Position numbers and translations under genes: made by a program. The notes below the pieces were generated by a model. That model made no database searches. It was not told the origin of the DNA and saw nothing but the letters and a program-made list of their open reading frames with translations. A stretch of 64,000 nucleotides of DNA from Silurus meridionalis (lineage: Eukaryota > Chordata > Actinopteri > Siluriformes > Siluridae): positions 13,458,632-13,522,631 of the forward strand of contig NC_060885.1 in NCBI RefSeq assembly GCF_014805685.1, in the 5' to 3' direction. Position 1 is the stretch's first letter; each line of letters begins with the position of its first letter. Of this stretch, positions 48,402-63,975 are shown piece by piece.

Positions 48402-48463
<62 letters not shown>
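48402..48463. repeat. (TG)n microsatellite
   Basis: About 31 units. Confidence 0.97.
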
Positions 48464-48467
<4 letters not shown>

Positions 48468-48830
48468 TGTATGTGTCAGAGGGGTTTCAGAGACACTCTT
48501 CATACCATTGTTTTTATTCACACCCTGCCAGCTTATTTCCACTGGAGAGGCAAAGCTGGGGGTTTTTAGCCCAGACCTCAGCCGTATGTCTAAAGAGAGC
48601 CATGGATTCATGAAGCTGGACTTAATTAAGACAAACTCTGTCACAGATGCACTGACTGTAGCCTGAATGCCAAACAGTAAAATAAAGAGGATAAGTAAAG
48701 ATCTGTTAAAGGGAGGATTTGAGAAATATGTTGGCTATAAAGTATACATTTTTTTTTAATTTTACAAGATATTGACATGCGATTTTAGGTGACATTTTCC
48801 TCAGTTTCTGTAAAACTTTTATTTATTTTA

Positions 48831-48895
48831 ATTCTTCTTTTTCTTTCAGCTGCTCCTGTTAGGGGTCGCCACAGCGGATCATCCGTCTCCATCAG
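48831..48895 (-). mobile_element. LINE 3' terminus, minus strand
   Basis: The reverse complement reads GGATGATCCGCTGTGGCGAC, CCCTAACAGGAGC, then AAAGAAAAAGAAG. This is the same terminus as 32336-32694, cut to the last ~65 bp. No clear target duplication was seen. Confidence 0.75.
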
Positions 48896-49340
48896 ATTTA
48901 TCCTAATATGATTCTTTAAAAAATATACGTCCATAAAACACTAAACCCTACAGCAATCACAACTTTTTGTTTTTGTTATATGTGTATTTCTGGGGCAATA
49001 TGTGCACATTACAACCAGAGACAACTATTTGCTTTACAACACATAGCAAACCAAAGACCAAAATGAAAGCTAAGTGGAGATTTTGATTTTGATTTCTCTA
49101 CACAGAATATCATAAGCTATCCTAGACCATACAGTGTATATCCTTCGAGGCATCCAGTAAAAGGCCAATGTCAATAAGTACACATAAGAAAGGCAATATT
49201 TCATCAGTAAGTATAACATGAATAAACAAAGGCAAACATACAGTTGAAAAAGATAAAATAATAAAGTTTCCTAACTAAATTAGTGGACTTTAAAATACTA
49301 ACTGTAAAATAAAATGTATAGCCACTGAAAGACACAATAT

Positions 49341-49640
49341 ACCAAAAAAAGGTTTGTGGATACCTGACCATAAGATTTGCTTGTGCTTTTTGAACAAACC
49401 AATTTTACTCCCCATTTGCTGTTATATCAACCTCCACTCTTCTGGGAAGATATTCCACTAGATTTTGAAGTGCTTTTGCAGACTATTTTGTTTGTTTATC
49501 CACATGGGCAAAAGTAGTTCCACGTACTGATGTAGGGTGAGTCAGCCTAAGGTGCACCATTCCAATTCATTCCAAAGGTGTTCAATAGGGTTAAGGTCAG
49601 AGCTCAACAGCAGGCCACTCAAATATGTTACTAGAAAAGA
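49341..49640 (-). mobile_element. Tc1-like family B, 3' end fragment
   Basis: GGTTTGTGGATACCTGACCA, CTGTTATATCAACCTCCACTC and CCAAAGGTGTTCAATAGGGTT parallel the fragment at 1996-2245 and extend further inward. The TIR itself is mutated. Confidence 0.75.
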
Positions 49641-50966
49641 GGCATTTTTCTGGATTAAAGGATACATTTTTGTAAACAATATCCCTGCTCATTGTCTGCA
49701 CACTCTACAGAGGCTTTGTTTACAAGGTCCCCCCAGGCGTGAATTCATTTGGAGAGCTGAACACTTTGATCAGAACTCCGCTTCTTTATAACGTCTACAT
49801 CCGTCTATACACACAAACACAAAAGCCTGTGCAGAGCTGCCCAGATCTACTTGGTGGTGGAAGTAATCAGCTGTAATTACTTCCTGTTCAGTCACGCAAG
49901 CAGGTGAACCTCATGGGAAAAAAGAGACTTTACTGCTTGGATTGGTAGACGAGGTATTTAGTGGCTTCAGGTTTCTGAAGGTTTCTGCACCGCTGTTTTT
50001 TTTTTTGCCTCCTCCTGTTACTTTACCTTTAATCCCTTGACAGAATAAAACCCATTCACGGAATTACGTCATTATGCTCTAAACTGGATAGCTAACAAAA
50101 TGTCCTCTTATTGGATTAATAGTGTGTACATCAGTGCCGCTTGGGTGAAGAGATTGGGGTTGTGCCAGTCAGGATTTCCCTCCCATTGAAAGATGGAAGT
50201 TCTAACTACAGCGCTACCAAAAGTGAAATGCCTAAAATTGATTAAAGATAAGATTAGTAAATAAGAGTGTTGGATTATAGACAAAGCTTTAGATTTATGT
50301 TGACATGCTTTTAATTCTATACCATCTGTACCAATGTGCTGGCCTACACTTAAACATTTCAAAGCTCTAAAAGGAGAATGTGGTCTTTGTACAACTGGTT
50401 GATGAGGTCTACCTCACCAAAAGACTTTCACCAGAAACCTCACGTTCTTTAATACAGAGCGAACACATTCCTCTGTCCCTCCACAGACAGCCCTAATCAG
50501 TAAGGAAACCACAAGTCTTTTATAGAAAGTCATGAGACTAATCTATGGTTGTCTAGCTAGCAGCTGCTGCAGTTTCACTTCATGATCAGTCAGAGCCTGA
50601 GGCAGACTTAACTGTTCAAAACCTCTATAATTATACCTTAAGGTGTTCATCTGATTAGTCAATTTCTAAACTCAAGAGAACGGATGTTAAGTCAAAATCT
50701 GTCCACAATCAAATCTGCTTTTACATCAAAAAAGTTTTTCCTGCTCATTTCATAATCACCTGAGCACATAATCCACAAATAAGACCAATTAAATCTAAGG
50801 TTCTTTTATTTAATGTATAAATAAAAACCTGTTGTTTGCAATGGTTAATCGTGATTCGGTTCCATTTAGCAAATTAGGTTTCCCAAAACTACAATTTAAG
50901 TGCACACAGACAGTCAGGGTTCTTTCTTGCTCTTTCTTCAGTTAGTGTTCTTTCTCACAATCTAGC

Positions 50967-51015
50967 TGTCAGGGAACCACCAGCCATGCCTCCCTCCTTT
51001 ACTCAGCACACTTGA
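50967..51015 (+). mobile_element. LTR fragment related to the solo LTR
   Basis: TGTCAGGGAACCACC, GCCTCCCTCC and CTCAGCACACTTG match the first ~50 bp of 33688-33959. The rest is absent. Confidence 0.6.
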
Positions 51016-51960
51016 ACAGTTACTTAAATGAAAACAGCTACTGTTTTTCTAATATATTTAGATCTAAAATCTGTGTGAAGCAAAAATTATTTTAATTCTT
51101 TAAAATACATAAATAAAAAAATAAAAAAATAATGTTACTGTTTAGTTACAGATCTAGAAAAGTTTCAACATAGTTGAACTAAAGCATTTTTAATGGATGA
51201 ATGAATGAATTCATGATTGATCTATTTGAATAAGCATAAATGCTATATGTCAGGACTTCCCTGGTTCATTACAGAACACATAAATTGAAGAATCATCACT
51301 GACAGAACCAGCCAATCATCACACTATCACCACATTTTTCCAAGACACCCAGCAATCTCATATAAAGGAATTAAACATCAAATGTTTAACCATTATATTT
51401 TACACTGTAATATCAACCCCATATAGATAACACAGTGGCATTTCTAAATTACTATTTTGTCATTCCAAAATCAAGATAACATGTAATGCCAGTTTTGTGG
51501 CATGCAGGTTCATTACGGTAGCAAAAGGGCAGCATAACAGTCTTGCTCTAATGAATAACTTAGTTTTCCGTGACCTTTCCATCCAAATCCTAGGTGGGGT
51601 TTATACTGAAGCTACCTCCAGCTACACTGAGGGTTCACCGATTACCGCTGAGAGCATGAGGCCTCTGCATAAGTAGACTTAATGGTAATGCAAATACAGG
51701 AATCTCATGCACTAACATCAGTCAGCGCTCTAACTCATGCAGATTAGGACTCTCGACAGGTTGTAAATTAAGCACTCTCGTTGAAGTTGTGAGCTGAATA
51801 TGAATACAGTAGCCTGACTGCTCATGTCAGCAAGATGTTAAAGAGGCTTTTACCTTCAGTTATCAATGAATATCACTATTAAGATTATGAGAAAATTTTA
51901 CTTTTTTGAAAATTTTTGTTATATATTTATCTGAAAGACAGGGGAAGACCTTGACGGGAA

Positions 51961-52036
<76 letters not shown>

Positions 52037-52683
52037 GTGGAATGTAGGCAGAGGCAGTCAGCAGGCAGAAGAGCCGGTTTAAAGGCTTGGCACATTCTGT
52101 CGTTGGCACAGTGGGTACCATGTGTATAGGTGAGACAGGTGTGACAGAACAGGTGTGTGCTCAGTGGAGCAAGAAAAGCTTCTCAGCACAACAGTAATGT
52201 CCAACTGAGCCAAAAGGACAACAGTTCTCCAGCCCAATCACCTGACAGCATTTCAAGAAGGGGACACACACACACACACACACACATACTGTAAACACAC
52301 ATACACATCTCTGAGACAAGGTTATCCTTTTCTGTCCACACTTTCACTTCTTGCAAAACAGCAGAACATGCTACAGCATGCTCTCAGCTGGTGCCACTCC
52401 ATTTGTCTAATCCAAAAGTAAAAACACACACCATTATCTGCCATGTGCTGGGAAGAAATCAGCTGTGAATGACAGGAATAGATCTTTAGCTGGCTAATGC
52501 TTGCAGGCATACTGTCAACACAGATCTGTGCCAACACTGTCCTGGAACGCTGCAGTAAAGCAACAGTGCCAAAAAGCCTCAAAGTCTCGAGGACTTAAAA
52601 AATTTTGCACCCGGCAATGGCCAACTGACATCAAAAGTCTCTTTAGAGCCAATACTTTCTTACCCTAAGGCACCTAGGATAAA

Positions 52684-52722
<39 letters not shown>

Positions 52723-53889
52723 TGCCTGTCAGTGAACAAAACCATTGAAAGCTTGGCTGTTCCCAGAGTAAGCTCACGTTTCGGCACAATAAGCAGTTCC
52801 AGTTACTCTGCACTCACCGCTGTGGCCTGCTCCAGTAGTTTCCTGCACCAAAACAGTAAAATTTTCTCCCCTTTCTATGTATTAGATGGCAGATTAATCC
52901 TCACTTTACTTATGTAAAGAAACAAAATAAAACAAACAGACATATTTAATTAAGAGATGGTGTTTTCAACAGAATATTTTTTTAATAAAGTTAGTCGGGG
53001 TGTTCATTTGAGCCGAGATCATGCAAGATGAAGGTTTTGACCTACATGCTAGATATGAAAATCTCCAGCTAAAGAAAAACCCACAGCAATGTATATACAT
53101 CCATTATTGTAACATATAAAGCATTTATTTATTTAACCTTAGTAACTAAATGGTCAGGGCCATAATGTTTTAAATAAGACAACTAGTGGGGTGGGTGTTG
53201 GGGGATGAGATACAAGACAACCAAACAAGCAAGTTTAAAAAAAAAATAAAGCATTTCTGCAACCATCTGTAATTTTCAATGTCTCTGTGTCCACATTGGG
53301 CAGGATTTTAAATACAGAACGCTATATTTGCATTTTCATAGAACAATAAAGTGATTGAGCTACAGCTAGTGGCAATGTGTTACATCCCTATACAAAACAA
53401 AACCTCCAAACACAGGAGTATTCAGTAATACTCAGAGTTACAGTTATTCAGCTCAAAATAAGCTTTCAAAAACACACTGTTAGCCTCAATTCTTAATCAA
53501 ATTTGGTAGGAAGTGCCCTGCAAACTGTAATTAAATGCAGATGGTTCTTGTAAACAGGAACAGACTACAATACAACGGCAAACCAAATTACTTCTCGTGG
53601 GGGAATGTATCATATTAAGTTGCGGCTTGTGATTGGGGGTGATAAATTTCATCAACTGCACATGCTTTTACGCCTTTGAAATATTCTTTTACAGTAGTTT
53701 TGAAAATGAATAAATGAAAAGGACATTTAAATCAAAATGAATTACATTGCCTTATAACTGGTAAGATGGCTAACAGATTATTTGACCTTATTTTCCAACA
53801 ATTTGTATTTTCATCAAAAAACACACCATAGCTAAATAACATAAAGAAATGGAACCATGTTAAACAAACTGAGTTGATGTTTAACAAAG
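51016..53889. other. Intron 1 sequence; (TG)n 51966-52033 and (CT)n 52687-52716
   Basis: Mostly unique sequence with two long simple tracts and a short (CA)n at about 52266-52286. GC content is a little higher at 51580-51800 and 52330-52560. Short ORFs there have no recognisable domain or splice support. Confidence 0.5.
51966..52033. repeat. (TG)n microsatellite
   Basis: About 34 uninterrupted units. Confidence 0.97.
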
Positions 53890-54180
53890 CACAATGGTGC
53901 GGTGCGCAGGACCTCCTGGGTCCATGTTGCACGTTCGAACCTGGGCTCAGACTACTGCCTGTGCTGTGTTCCACAGTTTCTCCACATATCTGTTTGGGTG
54001 TCCTGCAAGGTTCTAAGGTTTTCTTCCCTCCTTTCAAAAACATACTGTTTTGTAGACTGGCTCATTTAAATTGCCCTAGGATGTGTGCTGTCCTGCAGTG
54101 GACTGGCCTCCCATTCTGTGAGTCTTCCTGTCTTAAGTCCCTGACTATGATAAAGTGGTTGTAGTTAAATAAATACATTA
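53890..54180 (+). mobile_element. SINE-like element, plus strand
   Basis: This is the best copy of this SINE type here. The head is GGTGCGGTGCGCAGGACCTC and the B-box-like segment is GCACGTTCGAACCTGGGC. The body has CACATATCTGTTTGGGTGTC and CTTTCAAAAACATACTG, and the tail is AAATAAATACATTAAGAAATAAATGG, given here only by its start and end. Confidence 0.75.
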
Positions 54181-57426
<3,246 letters not shown>

Positions 57427-59529
57427 GACTTGTTAATAAAGAATGAGTAAGGAAGCGGGAGAGTGAATATGACACTGAAAAAAATATGTTGGTGTTCTTG
57501 CACTACTCTATGATTCAATTTAGAACATAAATGTAAAATGTATTGGCTTTCCTTCTCACTAATAGGAGGAAGAGCAAGATAGAGAGAGCTCATTCTTTCT
57601 CAGTTCGGATCTGGCCTAGCTTACCTCCATCTCTGCATGAATGATTCATAATGCAGCAAGACTGGACTTTCTAAGCCACCATGGCTAAGACAGACCAGGA
57701 AACGCATGCCTATTGTCAATGGGACTTTCTCTATAAACAGATCTCTCATTCAATGCAGAGAAAAAAAAGATAAATAGAGCAAGAAGAGGCCAAGCAAGCC
57801 GACTCAAATAAACATGCTAGCTAGAGAGACATGCCAGGACACAGAGCTGGTGTTTATTTGGATTGCAGCAGCCAGAGTTTTTACTGAAAAGCATTCACAT
57901 TGCGAGAGCAGAAAATATGTACTACGTATACTTCCAGACCACAATGCATTTTCCAACAAACTCACCTCAATCACTAGCATTTGCAACAATGTTAATCATG
58001 AGCACCTTTGACTTTACCAAGTCATTACTCAGCAGGCAAACTCAAGTTTCATCTCTTGATTAGTGCAAAATCGGCCCTTTTTACACAAACCACAAGCATG
58101 TAGACATAAAGTTAATGTTTTTCTGGGGAAAAAACTTATAGCCTTGTATTTACTACAGAAACACCGACATTATAATCACACTTAACATGCAAAAAATAAA
58201 ACTTAATGATGTGTCGGAAAATTGGTGGAAAACATCAAATAATGAAAGAATCCAAATTGAATAAAAGATGTTCGTTCTTGTAAAAATAAAATAAGACAAG
58301 ACAACATGAACAGATGTAAGCACTGATAATGAGTAGCAATATTTGTAGCGTGTGTGTGTATGTATATGTGTATGTGTATTAGTTCCTATTTATCACATTT
58401 CCATTAATGGCTTTACAAAATTATCAAATTTATGAAATAATTGTTATTAAATGCTTTACTATTTTTGCTACTGTTAGCCGGTCTATCTTTATATCTAACA
58501 TTTGTGGTAAAGATGTGACAGATATGATCTACAAAGTATTAATGTCATTGCTCAAACTGACAAGGTGTAAACTCCCAAATTTTAATCACTAAGAGCTTTA
58601 AACACTAAGACATTACTTCCAACATCTGAACTTAGATGTTCTCAGAAAATGGCAATTCTGAGAATGTATTTTGAGTCTTGTGTGGTTAAATGGGATACTG
58701 TTAAGAGCAGAAGCATTACAAATCTTTTCACTGGAACACAATGGAAAAGCCAAAGCACAAGATAGCACACAATTACAGTTGGTCTGTCCTCTGTTTCTAA
58801 ATGATATCTGCTATCTATAAAAGATATCTGGACCTACCGAAAGCAAAGGGATGCCAAATTTAAAGTACATAAACTTCATTAATGTCAGTGATTAATTTTT
58901 TTTCATTTACCCACTTGGGTAACACTGATCTCATAGTCTCTGATCAGCACCCAAAAAACCCCTAACAGTGTAATTAACACGGCAAAACAGCGAACAGTGT
59001 GTCCAGAACTAAAAACCCCATATCATCACATATGACCTCTAAATAGATATTCTGGTTTCCTTAAATGTAAGAGTTATACAATTTTTTATTTATTTTTCCC
59101 TCAGTATATGACTTTTTTATTAATAATTTATTAATACTATTAATGTATGTCTTTTAACTAGATTTTAAATACCAGCTTCATCTGATGTGTTTTTTAGTCT
59201 GTTACAATAATTACTGTATGTTTCTGATACTGTCAAGTATCATACATTTTGGTACATTGGAACAACATTGTATATTTACTGTTATAAAAGTAGAATTTGT
59301 GGGAAGGTGAGACATTCTGAAAGTGTAAAGAATGTCCACATTCTATAATCATAATGCATCATTCTCCCTCAATCACTTTATGGCAGATATTGGAAGTACA
59401 AATTACTCACTCATTCATATATATACATATATATTTTCATATATTTTAAATAGTTTATACTTTTTTTTTTATCTACCTTTTTTCTGTTTTATTTTTATCT
59501 TTAATTCTATTCCCTTTTATGCTTAAATG
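57427..59529. other. Intron 1 sequence without recognised feature
   Basis: Unique-looking sequence, with a weak TATG/TGTG stretch at 58351-58380. Open frames near 57804-58063 exist on both strands at once and have no domain signature. Confidence 0.45.
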
Positions 59530-59613
59530 CTGGACAGTCGTACAAAACATTTCACTGCATGTCGTACTTTGTATGTATGTTTATGTGACAAATAAAATTT
59601 GATTTGATTTGAT
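59530..59613 (+). mobile_element. LINE 3' terminus with (GATTT)n tail
   Basis: CATTTCACTGCATGTCGTAC through GTGACAAATAAAATTTGATT and a short GATTT tandem is the typical end of fish L2-type LINEs. The LINE body is absent or unrecognisable upstream. Confidence 0.75.
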
Positions 59614-59761
59614 AGAGCCAACCAAAAAACTTGATACATGTGGAGGACAGATCTTATACTGATTAACAGTAAGAAAATATAAAGCACACATTCTCTATAA
59701 AAAGAGGAACAACCAAGAGAGTACCTCCACATACTGTATGTGATTCACAAATGCTCAAAGC

Positions 59762-60905
59762 ATGGCTGTCGCTATGGATTACTTTAGTACGGTAATCAAG
59801 TATTCTACCGAATATTCCAACAATTAATTGAGTAATCGGATATAGGAAGTACTTTTTCCTCATTAAGAGCAATACTAAATATACAAGAGAAAACAACACA
59901 GGTCTCTTAAAATGAACAAGTCATTTGTTTCCTTTTTAGAAAATTTTACATTTTTTATTGCTGAAATTGTATACAAGAATATCTGTAAAACTAAACCCAT
60001 TTAATGCATTTATTTGCCCGATTACATCAAAATGTGAATACAAAATCATAAATGAAAAACACATTTCATATTACTCTTTTTTTTTTTAAGGTAAACACAC
60101 TGTTTCATTAATGTTTTAGTTTGAAATGATCCCAAATTTTGGAAACTTTCTCTCTCTTTCTTTGGCCTGAATCCTATAGAAGGACGTTTCCGCCACATTA
60201 AAAAAGGTTTGCCTAACCCTGACTTTTTTTCTCACAATTCCAAATTTTTTCTCGCTATTCTGAATTTTTTTTCCTCGTAATTCTGACTTGTTTTTCCTCG
60301 TAATTCGGACTTGTTTTTCCTCGTAATTCTGACTTTTTTTCTCATAAACATCTGACATTCTGGTGCATCCACCGGTAACCATGTTGTCGGCCAGAAGTAT
60401 GAAGCTGTTGGTGTATGAACAAGGCTCCTCTGCTTCATCTGTCTTGTTCCGTCTCCTCCAGAGCTGATTATTAAACAGAGTTCTCTCCAGGGATCAGAGG
60501 CTTAGTTTAATACCATGCGATTTTATTGATTGCAGCCCATTTCATTTTCAATGTGTAAATCTTACTGGCACTACAGAGGGGGTGACGCCTGGTTGTCTGG
60601 TCGGAGTTGCGAGAAAAAAAGTCAGAATTGCGAGAATAAAAAAGAACTTTTATTTAATGTGGTGGAAACGGGCTTCCATGTGTATCTTTTTCTCGCCCCT
60701 CACTGTTTTCTCTCCATTCCTTATTTTTCATTCTGCAGCCTCTTCTATGTTCCCTGTCCAGAGCGATCCAGAGTTTAGCAGGTGGTGCGTCAGTAATAAT
60801 GGTCTGTAGGAAACACAGGGCTCCGTATGTAGTTGTTAGTTAATGGACTGAGCGAAGCATCAATTAATTTTTGTAATCGAATTACTCGAGTTACTCGAGG
60901 AATAC
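59762..60905. mobile_element. Candidate non-autonomous DNA transposon hosting a foldback element
   Basis: The left part has TTAATTGAGTAATCGGAT (about 59824-59841) and the right part TGTAATCGAATTACTCGAG (about 60871-60889). These are partly complementary ends of a kind seen in vertebrate hAT-like elements. The interior is AT-rich at left and contains the foldback element 60172-60683. Exact ends and target duplication were not resolved. Confidence 0.45.
60172..60683. mobile_element. Foldback/MITE element with long internal repeats
   Basis: The ends CTATAGAAGGACGTTTCCGCC and its imperfect complement GGTGGAAACGGGCTTCCATG (left 60174-60202, right 60652-60681) bracket subterminal arrays. On the left, TAATTCTGACTTGTTTTTCC-like units of about 22 bp repeat five or six times. 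On the right, complementary GCGAGAAAAAAAGTCAGAAT units occur. Between the arrays lies about 270 bp of non-repetitive, GC-richer sequence (60341-60609). Confidence 0.75.
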
Positions 60906-63214
60906 ATTTTGAGACAGAGCCAGGCTCACATCCAACCCATCCAAAAATCCACCCTTCTATACAGTCCTGCTAAAAAAAAGACAAATGGGGTCTCAGAATA
61001 AAGTTCTGAGTATGGTCAAGCTGCTATCTGCAGAAAGATTAACTGGAGATACTATTAAAAATAATGGGCTCTACAATGGAACCCAGAAGTCTGTACTAGT
61101 GATACAAAGCAAAGAGGAGTAAAAAAAAATCCACCCGACCACGGTAATTTATCGTGGTTAAAAAGTCAATCGATTTGTTGCAGAAAAGCTATTACTTCTC
61201 ACAGTTATTTGTTCTGTAAAAGCCTCAGCATGACTCCATTTGTCTGTAGACTCTGAACACCCTGTTACCACCAGCACGGTGTTCCCATCATGCATTGTTC
61301 GGCTCATTCGCAGCACTGCATGTTGGAGGCCATCTGTCCCTACCAAAGGTTTTTCTCTTTTACATGCAACACTCTACATTTTCCACAATATGAGATGAGA
61401 TTTTCTGCTCTGCATCCCTGTCACAATTCTTCCCCTCCACCACCACACATACTCTAATTTCCTGGACACCAACTGTTGAGGTCACGTAGAAGGCCTTTGC
61501 TTCAGAACCTTGGAAGCATCAATCGATGTTATTAGCTCAATTAAAGAGGCCAAACAGGTGAAGAATGCCCTCACTGCTCCAGGAACAGCTGGCAAATTGC
61601 TCAGCCTTATTCTAGCCTCCATTTTCTCAATAATAATACATAAAATGCAAAGCAGGGCCATGTGATCATGCTGCGAATTTCTTTGTATGGCACAATGAAA
61701 TGCATGAAAGCATGTAATGCAAATGCAAATTTTTGTACGAATTTCTCCCCAGACGTTATATCAGATAATCCCATATAGATACATTAAAGAAATCAGTTTA
61801 TGTCTAATGCTCATTAGATAATCTCAAATACAGTGGATTTATACCCAGCTGCTGCTGTTATTACTAAGACTAAATCAGCACCCCATATAATCATCTCACA
61901 ACCCTTTTTCACAACATGATCATGCTAAATTTCCTTTCAGCACACTAAGAACCATTTGCTTTTTTTTTTTTACTTTAAAAATGGATACTGTATGATTTAT
62001 AATGAGTAATAGGAAAATGGATTCCCTTCTGGAGTCTGGTTCCTCTCAAAGTTTCTCCCTCATGTCATCTCAGTAAGTTTTTCCTAGTCAATGTCACGTC
62101 TGGCTTTTTCATTATGGATCTAAATCTAAATGCCTGTAAAGATGCTTTGTGAAGATGTATATTGCTAAAAGGTGCTCTACAAATAAAACTGACATGAATT
62201 TAGGCTTCTACACAAGTTTCTCAAACTGAAAAGACTCCTTAAACAAAATTCTGGATGTAAAGGGTAAATGAGTAATATTAAAATGGTTACAAAATAAAAA
62301 AAAAACCTTCTAAGAAATGTTTAAAAATGTCTTTGGACTCCTCTAGGAATTCTCCTCATCTCTTCTGCAGACTGCATTATTTACAGTAATGTAGAAGAAG
62401 AGATTTGCTTCCTTCAAAAGCCATGATCTATTGCCCCTCTTTTCATGTTGTGCTGCTCAGCAAAAAACTGTGAACATTCAACATTTCAGCATTTTGCTCC
62501 ACTGGGAAATAATGCTCACGTTTCCTGCCTCAAACTAAATTAGAGCTAAAATGGAAAAGCAGAGAGCCAGAGGGAGGGGAGGAGCGATAGAAAAACGTGC
62601 TGGTAATCAGCCACCGGGCCTCTTAAGTTCATGCAAGTAAAGTTTGCTCTCCAAAGACACAATGTCATGAATTGAGAGTGGGATAATTTCTTTGCATTCG
62701 GGATCTAATTAATCTGTGTTTCAGGGAGTTTAATGGCAGCAAGTCTATTAAGATATAGAGCGTCAGGTTGAAAGAAGCACTTCTGTCAAGTTCAGAACAT
62801 GACAACACTTTTGGGGCCCTGTTTCATTATGATTTTCACCATGTCCTCATCAACCTTCGCTCACCACTCGAAAGCACATGTCATTGATGTCACATAAGAG
62901 GCCACTCAGGGAGGTTCTGCTGTTCCAGGAGACTGTTTAACAGATTTTTTCAACAAGAAAGCTCTCGCCTTCTTGGCAGTAAAATGGATTAAAATATAAC
63001 GTAAAAAAAAAGAAAACATTAAAAAATATATTTTTGCACATTAAAAAATATACTTTTTTTGCCCATTTTTTACTTTTGAATGCACATAGAACCAACAAAA
63101 ATTGTGAATTACTTGTCATAAACGTTTTAGTTCTTAAAATGAATAATACAATAATAAAATAGTTTTTCAAACATGTAATTGATTAGTACAAATAAGTACA
63201 AATTATTAGATTTT
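60906..63214. other. Intron 1 sequence; family A repeat at 62030-62200
   Basis: Apart from the family A copy the sequence looks unique, with GC-richer patches at 61200-61340 and 61430-61600. No exon 1 candidate was found: no ATG with a hydrophobic leader and a phase-1 donor on the minus strand. Confidence 0.45.
62030..62200 (-). repeat. Dispersed repeat family A, minus orientation
   Basis: The block has TCTGGTTCCTCTCAAAGTTT, then CAGTAAGTTTTTCCTAGTC, CTGTAAAGATGCTTTGTGA and CTACAAATAAAACTGACATG. These match the 3' half of the copy at 19395-19773. Confidence 0.7.
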
Positions 63215-63293
63215 TCACGAATTAACAGTTCCAAATGAAAAGTCGTGAACTATCGAGGTCACGAGTGTGAATGTCATGAGTATTGAGGTTCCA

Positions 63294-63296
<3 letters not shown>
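63215..63296. mobile_element. Tigger/mariner-like transposon end
   Basis: Ending at TA 63297, the block reads GAGTATTGAGGTTCCACTG. Its complement CAGTGGAACCTCAATACTC is the standard terminal form of Tigger/mariner-type elements. No matching left end was recognised in the AT-rich sequence before it. Confidence 0.65.

Positions 63297-63359
<63 letters not shown>
63297..63359. repeat. (TA)n microsatellite
   Basis: About 31 TA units starting exactly at the TA that abuts the transposon end. Confidence 0.97.
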
Positions 63360-63361
<2 letters not shown>

Positions 63362-63741
63362 TCTCGTTACTGCCATTACTCTATTAAGATTAGGAATGGC
63401 TTGAAAAAAGGTGACAGGTTTCCCCTTTGGGGAAATGACGTGAACATGTTACAACACCTCTGTAACACAGCTTTGGCTTTAAGTACTGTTCTGCAGAAAC
63501 CATCCACAGTTTTATCCAGAGCCATATGTTTCTGACCAACATTTTTATGGCCATCAACAATAGGGCAGGTAAAAGGGTAAGAACAGTATAGGAAGGTAAG
63601 ATACATTATCAATCAATATATTTGTTCTGATATTGATGTTTTGCTGCACTGAAATATTAATAATAGGAATAGGTTTATTTTTTAGATGTTCGAATTTCTT
63701 GTGAATATTAGTACTTTCTTCAAAGTGTAAAGGTGTAGGGA

Positions 63742-63850
63742 GTTGCCTCACTGTCCTGAGCTTTCATGTCCATTTCTTCCTGGTGCTCCAGTTTCCTTCC
63801 CCCTTCCAAAAACATGCAAGTAGAGGCATTGTGTCTTATCATGTGTAAAG
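63742..63850 (+). mobile_element. SINE-like fragment
   Basis: GTCCATTTCTTCCTGGTGCTC, then CAGTTTCCTTCCCCCTTCC and AAAAACATGCAAGTAGAGGC, parallels the middle of the SINE at 53890-54180. Confidence 0.55.
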
Positions 63851-63975
63851 CAGATCCCGAAGAAAAATGAATAAATCAGCAAGTTCCAGCACCCCTTAAC
63901 TATGGATGCAAATAAATCAGGAAAATCTGAAACTCTCCACTCTATCACATATAAAGTAATATAATTTAAGAAAAA

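Noticed and set aside
60116..60438. Lys/Glu-rich minus-strand open frames
   Set aside because: They are translations of the ~22-bp tandem units of the foldback element.
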